Origin: Planctomycetota bacterium
GTDB lineage: Bacteria; Planctomycetota; Phycisphaerae; Phycisphaerales; UBA1924
Direction: 5' to 3'
Assembly: GCA_003696675.1 (NCBI GenBank)
Contig: RFGH01000229.1
Coordinates: 27,296 to 91,295, forward strand
DNA: 64,000 bases
Part shown: one piece after another, positions 7,535-16,720 of the stretch
Layout of the letters: each line of letters starts with the position of its first letter
Position numbering within the stretch: position 1 is the first letter of the stretch
Translations under genes and position numbers: made by a program
The notes under the pieces: model-generated
Database searches by the model: none
Told to the model about the DNA's origin: nothing
What the model saw: only the letters and a program-made list of their open reading frames with translations

Positions 7535-8656
7535 ATGGCCCCCAAAAAGACCGATTCCGTCGTTGAAGCCAAGCCATCCGCTTTGGACAAGGAGAAGGCC
7601 CAGGCCCTCGATCGGGCGCTCGCCCAGATCGACAAGGCCTTCGGCAAAGGCTCCATCATGCGGCTCGACGAGGAGGCCTATCTCAATATCCCCGGAATCT
7701 CGACCGGCGCCCTCAGCCTCGATCTGGCGCTCGGCGGCAAGGGCATCCCCCGCGGGCGCATCGTGGAGATCTTCGGCCCGGAATCCTCCGGTAAGACCAC
7801 CCTCGCCCTGACCGTCGTCGCCAACGCCCAACGCAGCGGCGGGGTCGCGGCATTCATCGACGCCGAGCACGCCCTAGACCCTTCTTGGGCCCGCAAGATC
7901 GGTGTCAACATCGATGACATGCTCGTCTCCCAGCCCGATACCGGCGAGCAGGCCCTTGAGATCTGCGAGCTGCTCGTCCGCTCCAACGCGGTCGATGTGA
8001 TCGTGGTCGACTCGGTTGCCGCCCTCATCCCCCGAGCCGAGATCGAGGGCGAGATGGGTGAGGCCCAAGTCGGCCTGCAGGCCCGCCTGATGAGCCAGGC
8101 CATGCGAAAGCTCACCGGCGTCATAGCCCGCTCCAACTGCACCGTCATCTTCATCAACCAGATCCGCGAGAAGATCGGCGTGATGTTCGGCAGCCCGGAG
8201 ACCACACCCGGCGGACGCGCCCTCAAGTTCTACTCCTCTGTCCGGATCGACATCCGACGCACCGGATCGATCAAGGACGGCGAGAACACCGTGGGCAACC
8301 GCGTCCGCGCCCGCGTGGTCAAGAACAAGGTGGCCCCGCCTTTCCGTCAGGCCGAGTTCGACATCATGTTCAATGAGGGCATCTCCTCCACCGGCGACCT
8401 GCTCGACATGGCGGTCGAGGACAAGGTCGCCCAGAAGTCCGGCGCGTGGTACTCCTACGGGGAGATCCGCCTGGGCCAAGGACGCGAGCGCGCCAAGGAG
8501 TTCCTCGCCGAAAACCCCGACCTCTTCCGCGAGATCCGCGAGGCCATCCTGCTCAAGCGGCTGCCCGCCAAGGGCGTCAAGCCTCAGAGCACGCCCGAGC
8601 CCGCCGGCTTTGACGAGGACGACGCGGAAGAGCTTGAGGAGGTCGGCGCGGAGTAA
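7535..8656 (+). CDS. recA: Recombinase RecA
   Basis: 373 residues. It forms the ATP-dependent filament on single-stranded DNA for homologous recombination and the DNA-damage response. Walker A GPESSGKT is at residues 81-88. The conserved segments [44 protein letters not shown] and the DNA-binding-loop region are intact. The ATG at 7535 follows AAAGGCGG. The frame extends upstream, but that extension lacks the family sequence. The acidic C-terminal tail ([13 protein letters not shown]) is normal for RecA. A tRNA-Leu gene follows after 116 bases. Confidence 0.97.
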   Translation: MAPKKTDSVVEAKPSALDKEKAQALDRALAQIDKAFGKGSIMRLDEEAYLNIPGISTGALSLDLALGGKGIPRGRIVEIFGPESSGKTTLALTVVANAQRSGGVAAFIDAEHALDPSWARKIGVNIDDMLVSQPDTGEQALEICELLVRSNAVDVIVVDSVAALIPRAEIEGEMGEAQVGLQARLMSQAMRKLTGVIARSNCTVIFINQIREKIGVMFGSPETTPGGRALKFYSSVRIDIRRTGSIKDGENTVGNRVRARVVKNKVAPPFRQAEFDIMFNEGISSTGDLLDMAVEDKVAQKSGAWYSYGEIRLGQGRERAKEFLAENPDLFREIREAILLKRLPAKGVKPQSTPEPAGFDEDDAEELEEVGAE

Positions 8657-8772
8657 TCCCGCCCGCCGGCAGCACTTGCCGCAGGCAGGCAAGACCCCCG
8701 GGTGTGGATCACACGATCCTCTCGGGAGATGGGTTGCCAAACCAGACCGAGGGGGCAATCATTGCCCCTGCC

Positions 8773-8858
8773 GCGGATGTGGCGGAACTGGCAGACGCGC
8801 TAGGTTCAGGTCCTAGTGGGAGTAAAATCCCGTGGAGGTTCGACTCCTCTCATCCGCA
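8773..8858 (+). tRNA. tRNA-Leu (CAG anticodon)
   Basis: A class II tRNA with a 7-bp acceptor stem (GCGGATG/CATCCGC), a D-arm, an anticodon stem CTAGG/CCTAG with loop TTCAGGT (anticodon CAG at 8807-8809), a long variable arm (TGGGAGTAAAATCCCG) and T-loop GGTTCGACTCC. The long variable arm and the CAG anticodon identify leucine. CCA is not encoded (the discriminator A is followed by TT). A strong terminator follows 10 bases later. Confidence 0.96.
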
Positions 8859-8868
8859 TTCTGAACGC

Positions 8869-8905
8869 GGGCCCGGACAAATCGTCCGGGCCCGGTTTGT
8901 TTTTG
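8869..8905 (+). terminator. Intrinsic terminator of tRNA-Leu
   Basis: A 10-bp perfect stem GGGCCCGGAC/GTCCGGGCCC with a 5-base loop, followed by GGTTTGTTTTT. Confidence 0.92.
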
Positions 8906-8911
8906 GGGTCC

Positions 8912-8947
8912 GAGCAAAAGAAACCGCCCGGGCTGTTCGCCCGGGCG
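8912..8947 (-). terminator. Intrinsic terminator of the coiled-coil lipoprotein gene
   Basis: A 9-bp stem CGCCCGGGC/GCCCGGGCG with a 5-base loop. On the minus strand it runs into GTTTCTTTTG. It lies head to tail with the opposing tRNA terminator. Confidence 0.88.
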
Positions 8948-8978
8948 ATCGGGAACACACACGGACCGAAGACGCGGG

Positions 8979-11738
8979 TTACTCCGTGTCGGTCGGAGCG
9001 GTCACGAACTGGGGCAGCACGAAGCCAGCGTTCGTTCGATCGAACAGGTCCTCGGTGCCGGCGGGGGCAGGCAGCTCACCGGGCAAGGCCAGGCGGGCAT
9101 CCCAGTTCCGCTGGGCCGCGTTCTGGAACGACTGCGAAGCCGAGTTGAGACGCTGCAGGGCGGCCAGCGACATCTCGGCGTAGCTGGCTACCTCCGCCGC
9201 GGCGATCTCGCTGCGGACGCGCTGCTGCTCGCTCTGACGGTACAGGTCCGCGTATGAACGGTTCCGCTCGGACATGGTCTGAGCGATGCGGCTGTCGAAC
9301 TGGGCACGGACGGCGGCCTCGCCGGCGTCGGCGACCGCGAACTCGCGGTTCACCGAGGCCATCGCGACCTGATGCTCGGCCTCGATGCTGCCACGCCGCG
9401 CGATGTCGCGGGCACGCTCCATGCCCAGGGCCTCGTCGGCGGCGGCATAGCGCCGGGCGACTTCCGCGTCGCGGATGAGTTCCTGCGCCCCGGCCAGACG
9501 ACGCATGTAGCCGATGTTGGCCTCGGCCTGCTTGCGGCTGGCCAGGTGGCGGGCGGTCAACTCGCCGGCGTTCGCGACAGCGATGCGCTCGAACGCGTCG
9601 GCAAGGGCCTTGGCTTCATCGAAGTTGGCCTCGGCGACCGCGATGAAGCTCGCGGCGCCCTGGTCCAAGCGGTTGAGCTCAGCCGCCAGGATCTGGCGGG
9701 CGGCGTCGATGTCCTCGCTCATCTGGGCGACGACGGCACGCTGCGAAGCCTCCAGACTGGAAGCTTCTGCCATGAGCTGCTTGCTCTTGGCCTCCCCGCG
9801 GCGGGCAGTCGAGTCACGCTGGACGGTCAGCGAGGCGATCTTGCCCTCGCCGGTGCGGCGGGTGGCCTCGGCCTGGGCGAGAAGCTGGCGGACCTGCGCC
9901 TCCTTCTTCTTGTCCAGGGTTTCCGAGTTGCCGCGGAGGGTAGCGATGCGGGCATAGGCCTCGTTGCGGGAGGCTTCGGCCTCGACCAGTGCGCGGGTGC
10001 GCTGGGTCTCCGCTTCGGCGATCATCGAGTCGGCCCGATTGAGCATACGGCTCACCTCGGCGTTGGCCTTCTGGCTGAAGGCGTCGATCGACGCTATCGA
10101 GGTGCGGTACTCGGCTTGGCGCTGATTCCACCAGTCGTTAAAACGGCCCATCTCGGATTCGCGCATCGCGATGGCGTCCAATCGGGCTGCCTCGGCACGC
10201 TGGCGCAGCTCGGTGGACTTGGCCAGCGAGGACTTGAACGCCGCGATGTGCTCGGGGAGTACATTCTCGGGCTTCTTGCTGGCGGTGGTGAAGTACGGCG
10301 ACTCCTGCTCGGGGGTCACACCGGGCTGGGTTTGCTTGGTGTTGCTGGGGATGACGACCGAGCCCTTGGCCTGCTGGGCCGCGAACTCCTTGGCGAACTT
10401 GGCCTGGAGTTTGCGAGCCTCGGCGAAGGCCTCGGCTTCGATCTTCTCCTGCTCGCTGTCCGCGAGAGCACGGGTGTGATCGGCGCTGGCTCGGATGGCG
10501 GCGACGCGGGCGTCGATCTCGGCTTTGAGATAGGCACTGCGGCCGAGGGTCTCGACCTCGTCCGCTTCGGCCTCCAACTTCAAGACATCGGCCATGAGCT
10601 TGTTGTACTGGGCTTGGATGCCGCGCTGGGCCTCCTCGTAGGTGGTCCGGGCGTTCTGGAAGCGTGCCTCGGCATCGCCGGTCATCATCGCGATCTTGGC
10701 GGCGTTCTGCTTGCTGCGCTCCTCAGCGGTCAGTCGAAGGTCCTCGGCCTCGGCGAGCGAGGTCTCGTAGGCCACCGCGGCCGACTCAACGCTCAGCTTG
10801 TAGAGGTGGTCGGCGTCGGTGGTCGCCAGGAGGTCGGCTTCGGCGTTGAGCTCAGCGACCCGGCTGGCCAGTTCGTCATCAAGCGAGTGGGCCTTCTGGG
10901 TCAGTTCGATCACCAACGCGTCGGTCTCGGCCTGGGTGGTCAGGATCAGCTGGTTGAGCTGCTCGACCTCGGCGGCGGATTGTTCGGCCACGCTCTGGGC
11001 CTCGGTCCGCAGGGCCTGCACGCGCTCAACGGCGCGGGCCTGGGTCAGATCCATCGCGCGGAGCATGCGGTCGATTTCGGCCTGGCCACGCTCTTGGACA
11101 GCGGCGCGGGTGGCGAGCATGCGCTCATGTTCGGCCAGTGCAGATTGCCAGCCCTTCTCGGCCTCGGAGCGCATCCGCTCGACTTCGGCCTGCCACTCCT
11201 TGACCGATGCGCTCAGGAACGACTCCTGGCGTTCAAACTCTGTTTCGGCCATGATCTCGCGCGACGCGATGTTGCGATCGAACTCGTACAGCCGGGCGTC
11301 GTGCACCGAGCGGGTGAGTTCAGCATCGGCGTACCCGGTGTCGCGGGCGACAAAGCCGCGCTCGAGCACCGCATCGGACGCAGCCTGGTGCTGGTCGTAG
11401 TTCGCGAACGCGGTCACTTCGGCGGCCTGAGCGGCGGCTCGGCGGGCCTCGAGTTCGGCGACGCCAGCCCGGGCTTCGCTGACCCATGCCTGCGGCAGGG
11501 CGATCTGCTCGCCCTCAGAGATGTACGCGTCACTGGTGAACACTCCGCGGGACTTGGCAGGGTCGATGGTGACGGTCGCCATCGACGCCCGACCCTCCTC
11601 GGTAAAGTTGCTTGCGATCGGGCGGGTGCTGCTGCTGGCGCACCCGGTCAGGCCGGCGGCGAGCATCAGTGCGAGCGGCGAGAGGGTGCGGAGCGTGCGA
11701 CGCTCGACGAGCAGGGTCTTCTCGGAGATGATGTTCAC
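8979..11738 (-). CDS. Large coiled-coil lipoprotein (919 residues)
   Basis: The GTG start at 11738 has AGGT 7 bases upstream and opens a lipoprotein signal peptide whose lipobox LTGC places the lipidated Cys at residue 33. After a Ser/Thr-rich linker the rest is almost wholly helical, rich in Ala, Glu, Arg and Gln with heptad spacing and almost no Pro or Gly. It repeats motifs such as EAEA.R and A.AE..R. It should form a very long periplasmic coiled coil anchored to a membrane, as a tether, spacer or filament. I recognise no named family. It is monocistronic, with a strong terminator, and divergent from the RNase HII-like gene. Confidence 0.88.
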   Translation of the reverse strand: MNIISEKTLLVERRTLRTLSPLALMLAAGLTGCASSSTRPIASNFTEEGRASMATVTIDPAKSRGVFTSDAYISEGEQIALPQAWVSEARAGVAELEARRAAAQAAEVTAFANYDQHQAASDAVLERGFVARDTGYADAELTRSVHDARLYEFDRNIASREIMAETEFERQESFLSASVKEWQAEVERMRSEAEKGWQSALAEHERMLATRAAVQERGQAEIDRMLRAMDLTQARAVERVQALRTEAQSVAEQSAAEVEQLNQLILTTQAETDALVIELTQKAHSLDDELASRVAELNAEADLLATTDADHLYKLSVESAAVAYETSLAEAEDLRLTAEERSKQNAAKIAMMTGDAEARFQNARTTYEEAQRGIQAQYNKLMADVLKLEAEADEVETLGRSAYLKAEIDARVAAIRASADHTRALADSEQEKIEAEAFAEARKLQAKFAKEFAAQQAKGSVVIPSNTKQTQPGVTPEQESPYFTTASKKPENVLPEHIAAFKSSLAKSTELRQRAEAARLDAIAMRESEMGRFNDWWNQRQAEYRTSIASIDAFSQKANAEVSRMLNRADSMIAEAETQRTRALVEAEASRNEAYARIATLRGNSETLDKKKEAQVRQLLAQAEATRRTGEGKIASLTVQRDSTARRGEAKSKQLMAEASSLEASQRAVVAQMSEDIDAARQILAAELNRLDQGAASFIAVAEANFDEAKALADAFERIAVANAGELTARHLASRKQAEANIGYMRRLAGAQELIRDAEVARRYAAADEALGMERARDIARRGSIEAEHQVAMASVNREFAVADAGEAAVRAQFDSRIAQTMSERNRSYADLYRQSEQQRVRSEIAAAEVASYAEMSLAALQRLNSASQSFQNAAQRNWDARLALPGELPAPAGTEDLFDRTNAGFVLPQFVTAPTDTE

Positions 11739-11946
11739 GGTGAGTACCTCGTGTGTGGTCCGGTTCCCGGGCGCCCGGCACATCGCGAGCCGCCTCTGAC
11801 GCGTCCATCGGTTCCCCTGAGGACCTGCGAAACCCGGGGTGGGCCGGCCAGTGCAGGCCACTTCCTTCCTGCGCGGCACAGACGGCCCCCCAGTCCGCTA
11901 AGATCTCCCCGCGTTCTTGAATCCGCCGCTTTAGGGGAGTTCCGGG

Positions 11947-12915
11947 TTGTTGCTGTATGCGGGCATCGATGAGGCCGGGTACGGACCGATGCTCGGGCCG
12001 CTGTGCGTCGGTCTGACGGTCTTCCGGGTCCGGGAATGGGAGCCTGGTCGTCCGGCGCCTGATTTGTGGGAACTGCTCGCGCCCTCGCTGATGCGCACGG
12101 CCAAAGAGGCGTCGCGTGGGGGCGTGCCGGTCGGCGACTCCAAGCGTTTGAAGCTGTCCAACCAGTCCGCGACGCGCCACCCCTTGGTCCATCTCGAGCG
12201 AGGAGTGCTTGCGATGCTGGCAACGGGGCACGCGGAGCACCGGTGCTGCTCGGACGATGCGGAGTTGCACGGGGCGCTCGGGGTGTCGCTCGGCGATTCG
12301 CCCTGGTATGCCGGCGAGCCATTGCCGTTGCCATGCGGGAACGACGCCGGCATGCTGCGGATCGACGCGGCTCAGATCGCTGCGGCCATGGCAAAGGCGG
12401 GTGTCGAGTTCGTCTCGGCGCGGGTCTCGGTCGTCGACGAGGTTCGTTTCAACCGTCTGCTCGCAGAGCGGCGTTCCAAAGCGGCGGTGGTCGAAGCGGC
12501 ATTGGAGGAACACTTGCGAGGCGTGCGAGCCCTGGTCCGGGAGAGCGAATCCCTGCGGATCGTTGCAGACCGCCAGAGCGGGCGCACCCGGTACGGCGGG
12601 GTGCTCGGACGGGTGTTTGGAGAGGTGATTGCTGAGGAAGAATCGGCCCGGGCGAGCCGATACCGGGTGGACGGTCGGCACGGCGTAATTCTGCATTCAG
12701 AGGCCGAGGACGCGCATCTGCCAGTAGCGTTAGCATCGATGGCGGCCAAGCTCGTACGGGAGCTCGCCATGGCGCGATTCAATCGGTATTGGTCGGCGCG
12801 CGTCGCCGAGCTCAAGCCGACCGCGGGCTATGTCCAGGACGCGCGGCGCTGGCTGAACGATGTCGGTCCTTCGGCCACGCCCGACGAGCGGGAGCGGATG
12901 ATCCGGAAGGCATGA
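11947..12915 (+). CDS. Divergent ribonuclease HII-like protein
   Basis: 322 residues from the TTG at 11947, which has AGGGGAG 7 bases upstream. Residues 5-16 read AGIDEAGYGPML, the RNase HII active-site motif with Tyr in place of the usual Arg (DEAGRG). A VGDSKRLKLS segment matches the DSKKL motif, and ASMAAKLVRELAM matches ASxxAKxxRDxxM with Glu replacing the catalytic Asp. It is longer than typical RNase HII (~200-250). The fold is clear, but activity on RNA-DNA hybrids is uncertain given the substitutions. Its stop overlaps the ribD start (ATGA). Confidence 0.8.
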   Translation: MLLYAGIDEAGYGPMLGPLCVGLTVFRVREWEPGRPAPDLWELLAPSLMRTAKEASRGGVPVGDSKRLKLSNQSATRHPLVHLERGVLAMLATGHAEHRCCSDDAELHGALGVSLGDSPWYAGEPLPLPCGNDAGMLRIDAAQIAAAMAKAGVEFVSARVSVVDEVRFNRLLAERRSKAAVVEAALEEHLRGVRALVRESESLRIVADRQSGRTRYGGVLGRVFGEVIAEEESARASRYRVDGRHGVILHSEAEDAHLPVALASMAAKLVRELAMARFNRYWSARVAELKPTAGYVQDARRWLNDVGPSATPDERERMIRKA

Positions 12916-14057
12916 GCAACAAGGACCTCCAGCCCGACGGGGTTCCGAACGAGCGGCGCATCCGGCGGATGCTCGACGCGGCGGCACGCGTCGCGATGCG
13001 TGCCGCGGGGGATGTGGAGCCGAATCCCCTGGTGGGTTGTGTGATCGCGCGGGGTGACACAATCATCGGTATCGGTCACCACCGCAGGTTTGGCGGCCCT
13101 CACGCGGAGCGCGAGGCTTTGGCGGACTGCCGTCGGCGTGGGCACGATCCTCGCGGCGCCACGCTCTACTGCACGCTCGAACCGTGCCGGCACCACGGCA
13201 AGCAGCCGCCGTGCACCGATGCGGTGATCGGGGCAGGGATCGCACGGGTCATCTATGCGCGGCGCGACCCCGGGCCAGAGTCCGGTGGCGGGGACCGGGT
13301 GCTGTGCGATGCGGGTATCGCCTCGCTCTGCGTTCCCGACGCGAGCGATCTGGCCGTGCGGCTGTCTGATCCGTTCGTGCACCGTGTCCGCACGGGTCGA
13401 CCGTGGGTGATCGCGAAGTGGGCCCAGACACTCGACGGGCGGATCGCCACCCGCACGGGCGAGAGCCAGTGGATCACCGGGCCGGCGATGCGTCGCCGGG
13501 TGCATCGGTTGCGTTCATGCGTCGACGCGGTGCTGGTCGGCGTCGGAACGGTGCTCGCCGACGATCCGATGCTGACGCCGAGGGATGTTCGACGCGTTCG
13601 CCGTGACCCCTCGCGGGTCGTGCTGGACACCCACGGGCGGACGCCGCGGGACGCGGCGTTGATCCGGTCCGCCTCGGAGCATCGGACCGTGATCGTGACG
13701 GCGGACCCCGCGGCCGAGTTCCCGTCCCCTGTGCGGGTGCTCCGCGTGCCCGGTGGTGGGGCGGGTGTCGATCCGCGGGCCGCGATCGAAGCCATCGGGC
13801 AGCAACTCGGCGCCGCATCGATCCTGGTCGAGGCCGGGCCGCGGGTGCTCGGGTCATTGCTCGAGGCGGATCTGGTCGACGAAGCGTTCGTGCACATCGC
13901 TCCGATCGTGCTCGCGGACCAGGGTGCGATGGCGGTCGCCTCCGGGCGTGACGCCCCGCGTTTGGCCGACGCACGCCGGTTGACGGTCCTGCGCAGCCGA
14001 TCGATCGGCGGCGATGTGGAAATCTGGTGCCGGCGGACCGACGCGATGCAGCCTTAA
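12912..14057 (+). CDS. ribD: Riboflavin biosynthesis protein RibD (bifunctional deaminase/reductase)
   Basis: 381 residues. Residues ~15-160 form the zinc-dependent pyrimidine deaminase domain with motif HAE (GGPHAEREAL) and the Cys ligands in EPCRHHGKQPPC. Residues ~160-375 are the NADPH-dependent reductase domain (WAQTLDGRIATRTGESQWITG, DAVLVGVGTVLADDP, LVEAGPRVLGSLL). Together they catalyse two consecutive steps of riboflavin synthesis. The ATG at 12912 overlaps the stop of the RNase HII-like gene, so translation is probably coupled. No other rib gene is nearby. The stop overlaps the convergent phosphatase stop. Confidence 0.96.
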   Translation: MSNKDLQPDGVPNERRIRRMLDAAARVAMRAAGDVEPNPLVGCVIARGDTIIGIGHHRRFGGPHAEREALADCRRRGHDPRGATLYCTLEPCRHHGKQPPCTDAVIGAGIARVIYARRDPGPESGGGDRVLCDAGIASLCVPDASDLAVRLSDPFVHRVRTGRPWVIAKWAQTLDGRIATRTGESQWITGPAMRRRVHRLRSCVDAVLVGVGTVLADDPMLTPRDVRRVRRDPSRVVLDTHGRTPRDAALIRSASEHRTVIVTADPAAEFPSPVRVLRVPGGGAGVDPRAAIEAIGQQLGAASILVEAGPRVLGSLLEADLVDEAFVHIAPIVLADQGAMAVASGRDAPRLADARRLTVLRSRSIGGDVEIWCRRTDAMQP

Positions 14058-15457
14058 AGGCTCGGCAGCGCGGGCGGCAGATCGAGCAGCCGGGCGATCA
14101 CATGGTGCATGTCGGAGAGGTGCTGCACGGGCGGGACCGTCTCGGCTCCCGGCCCAAACGCGGTCAGTTCCACATGGTCGGCGGTGTGATTCCCGCTGAT
14201 AAAGGACACGCCATTGTGATTGGCGAGCACCGATCCGAGAGGGCCGTAGCCCTTGTCCTGCCCACGGAATGGGATCAGCCGCTCGCCAAGGCGCCATCGC
14301 ATCACCGTGTCCATCTCGTCCTCGTCGAGCACGATCGAGGTGGCCTCTGCAATGATCGCTCGGACACTTTCGGGGGATGAATCGGTTCGCTGGAACTGAT
14401 CGGTCATCCATTCGAACGAGTGCCGCCACTCGGCGATCCGAAGGAAGTTGGTTCGGCCCGCGGAAAGATACTCGGTCAGTCCGGGGTTGCCGTTGGCATG
14501 ATCGGTGGTTGCGATGACGAGCGTGTCGTCCCGATGCTCCGCGAAGGCAATCGCCACGCCGAGGGCCTCGTCGAACGCCATCTGCTCGTGGACCAGCGAT
14601 CCCGCATCATTCGCGTGGGCGGCGTGGTCGATGCGTCCACCCTCGATCTGGAGGACGAATCCATCGGGGTGCAGCGAGAGCCGTTCGATCGCAACGCGGG
14701 TCATCTCGGCGATGTGGGGCTGGGTCTCCGGGCGGTCGAGCTCGTAACTCATATGCGAGTCACTGAAGACCCCGACCAGAGGGGATCCGAGGCTGCGAGG
14801 CGCGGCGAGCAGCTCCTCGCGGGAGAAGACTGTCAGCGACTGCGGGCGCAGCGCGATCTTTTCGTCCGTGAAGAACCGTCGCCCGCCGCCGAGCAGCAGG
14901 TCGTAGCCGCGCTCGATCATCTGTCGCGCGATGGCCGGCTCGTCGGCTCGCCCCGTGGGCACATTGCACGCCCAGCCGGCCGGTGTCGCGTGTGAGACGG
15001 TTGCGGTGGTGACCAGCCCGGTCGCTTTTCCGGCACGCTTGGCGCGGTGCAGGAGCGGCTCTGGCATCCGCATGTCCGGCGTGGTGCCGATCGCACCATT
15101 CTTGACGATCTCACCGATGCCCCAAGCGGTCGATGCCGCTGCGGAGTCGGTCACCATCGAGTTGGCCGACGCCGTTCGGACCATCGAGCGCCGGACCCCC
15201 TCGCGTTCGAAGAGCGCACACCAATGCGAGGGACGCCCTTCCAGCTCTCGGATCATCAGGTCGGCGAGCGTCAGTGTGCCGGTGCTCATCCCGTCCGAGA
15301 CAAGGAAGATCAGGTTGCGGACGGACCCTTGCCGATGGCCGCGGGTTGCGGCCCGGGTGGGAAGGCTCAGTGCCGCCGCGGAAGCCGCGCCGGCGGCCAG
15401 AAAAGAGCGGCGACTGACCGGCGTGCGAGGCGTGCGATCGAAAGTGGGGCGAGTCAT
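14054..15457 (-). CDS. Tat-exported alkaline phosphatase
   Basis: 467 residues. A twin-arginine signal (SRRSFLAAGAASAAALSLP) directs folded export. Motifs of the PhoA family are present: FLVSDGMSTG with the first metal Asp, NSMVTDSAAASTA holding the phosphorylated Ser, LQIEGGRIDHAAHAND and TTDHANG for the metal sites. It releases phosphate from esters outside the cytoplasm. Its ATG overlaps the stop of the upstream ygfZ gene (ATGA), and its stop overlaps the stop of the convergent ribD by 4 bases. No Pho-box was identified. Confidence 0.94.
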   Translation of the reverse strand: MTRPTFDRTPRTPVSRRSFLAAGAASAAALSLPTRAATRGHRQGSVRNLIFLVSDGMSTGTLTLADLMIRELEGRPSHWCALFEREGVRRSMVRTASANSMVTDSAAASTAWGIGEIVKNGAIGTTPDMRMPEPLLHRAKRAGKATGLVTTATVSHATPAGWACNVPTGRADEPAIARQMIERGYDLLLGGGRRFFTDEKIALRPQSLTVFSREELLAAPRSLGSPLVGVFSDSHMSYELDRPETQPHIAEMTRVAIERLSLHPDGFVLQIEGGRIDHAAHANDAGSLVHEQMAFDEALGVAIAFAEHRDDTLVIATTDHANGNPGLTEYLSAGRTNFLRIAEWRHSFEWMTDQFQRTDSSPESVRAIIAEATSIVLDEDEMDTVMRWRLGERLIPFRGQDKGYGPLGSVLANHNGVSFISGNHTADHVELTAFGPGAETVPPVQHLSDMHHVIARLLDLPPALPSL

Positions 15458-16599
15458 GCGTTCCGAGCCCAGAAGACAAGCGATTCTTGGACAACCGCCG
15501 TGGCCCGCGTGCCCTCGGCATTGACCACCAGTTCGGTCCCCGCGGCCGAGTTGGCGTCGCGGATCATCGCGAACGCAATGCTCGCCGCCGAGAGCATCGG
15601 GGAAACGGTCGAACTGGTCACGGTGCCGATCGGGTTGCCGCCCTCATCGCCCGGGGCGAAGAGCCGATCACCGGCGGTCGGGAGCGGGGCCTCCTGGCTG
15701 CCGTCCGGGCCTTTCACCCGGATCGCTACGAGAACCTGCTTGCGGGTCTTGCGTGCGTCCATCCGGGCGACGACCTCCTGGCCCAAATAGCACCCCTTGC
15801 GAAAATCCACTCGGGACTCGATCACGCCGGTTTCTGCCGGCAGGTTCTGCGGTCCAAAGTCCACATTGAACATCGCCTGTCCGGCCTCGATGCGGGCCGT
15901 GTTGATGGCGAACCATCCGCAGGGCTTGACTCGACCGGTGTCCAGGATTGCGTCGTACACCGCCAGCGCGGCTTCCCGGGCGACACAGAGTTCCACCCCC
16001 GGTTCGCCCGTCAGGTCTTCCCGCTCCGCGATGACGGGGTGGCCAGCGATCTCGCAGGCGAGGCATCGCCCAGGCTGGAGCGTCGCGGCTGCATCGTTGC
16101 CGGTGCTTTGGGCCAAGGTAGGCAATGCGGTCACACCGTGGAGCGAGATACGGTGGAACTCGTGCGATCGATCTTCGATCGCCGCATCCTCACTGAAGAG
16201 GTAGTTGCCAAGGGCTGAAGCCGTTTGCGCGGCGATGTGGCGGTCGAGCGAGATCAGCGTGCGATCGCCGAACTCGGAGAGCCGTAAGTCAGCTTCCACG
16301 CGGCCCTTGCGGTTGAGCCAGAACGATCGCCGGCTCACGCCGGGCTCGAGATCGATCACCTTCTGAGTGACCATGTTGTTGAGGAATGCCAGCCGATCCA
16401 CCCCTGTAGCGACCAGCGTGCCTGTGTGCGGCTGATCGAACAGCACGCACCCTTTGCGGATCGCGGCGTATTCGAGACCGACTTCCTCGAACGCGCCGAC
16501 GACCTCCACGGCCTGTCCGCCCGACCCATACGGGATCATCAGGGCGTCGGTCTGGACGAAACGCTCGTAAAGCGGACTCTGCAAAGGTGCGTCGGTCAT
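15454..16599 (-). CDS. ygfZ: Folate-binding YgfZ/GcvT-like protein
   Basis: 381 residues. The signature KGCYLGQEVVARMDARKTRKQ matches the conserved K-G-C-Y-x-G-Q-E motif of YgfZ/COG0354 proteins, tetrahydrofolate-dependent factors for iron-sulfur enzyme maintenance related to GcvT. The N-terminal half carries the GcvT-like fold (AAIRKGCVLFDQPHTGTLVATG, FLNNMVTQ). The start at 16599 lacks a clear ribosome-binding site. It lies head to head with the M42 gene and is translationally coupled to the phosphatase. Functional partnership with the phosphatase is not obvious. Confidence 0.9.
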   Translation of the reverse strand: MTDAPLQSPLYERFVQTDALMIPYGSGGQAVEVVGAFEEVGLEYAAIRKGCVLFDQPHTGTLVATGVDRLAFLNNMVTQKVIDLEPGVSRRSFWLNRKGRVEADLRLSEFGDRTLISLDRHIAAQTASALGNYLFSEDAAIEDRSHEFHRISLHGVTALPTLAQSTGNDAAATLQPGRCLACEIAGHPVIAEREDLTGEPGVELCVAREAALAVYDAILDTGRVKPCGWFAINTARIEAGQAMFNVDFGPQNLPAETGVIESRVDFRKGCYLGQEVVARMDARKTRKQVLVAIRVKGPDGSQEAPLPTAGDRLFAPGDEGGNPIGTVTSSTVSPMLSAASIAFAMIRDANSAAGTELVVNAEGTRATAVVQESLVFWARNA

Positions 16600-16720
16600 C
16601 GCCGAAGCGTAGTGGGGGAGTGCGGCAGAGGCCGGGCGGCACGCTCGGACCTGGCCCGGCCCTACAATTTCGACCCCCGACCGGAAGAGCCGGCGGGTTC
16701 CACCTAGAGGGAGCCATCGA

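Noticed and set aside
7535..8656. An intein or intron in recA
   Set aside because: The RecA sequence is continuous and of normal length with no insertion.
8773..8858. tRNA-Leu as an integration site for a mobile element
   Set aside because: No integrase gene, direct repeat of the tRNA 3' end or composition shift nearby; the next gene is a chromosomal lipoprotein gene.
9372..11972. A plus-strand open frame of 866 codons opposite the coiled-coil lipoprotein gene
   Set aside because: It mirrors the GC-rich Ala/Glu/Arg codons of the minus-strand gene, is Gly/Leu/Val-rich without domains, and has no ribosome-binding site. The lipoprotein has a lipobox, ribosome-binding site and terminator.
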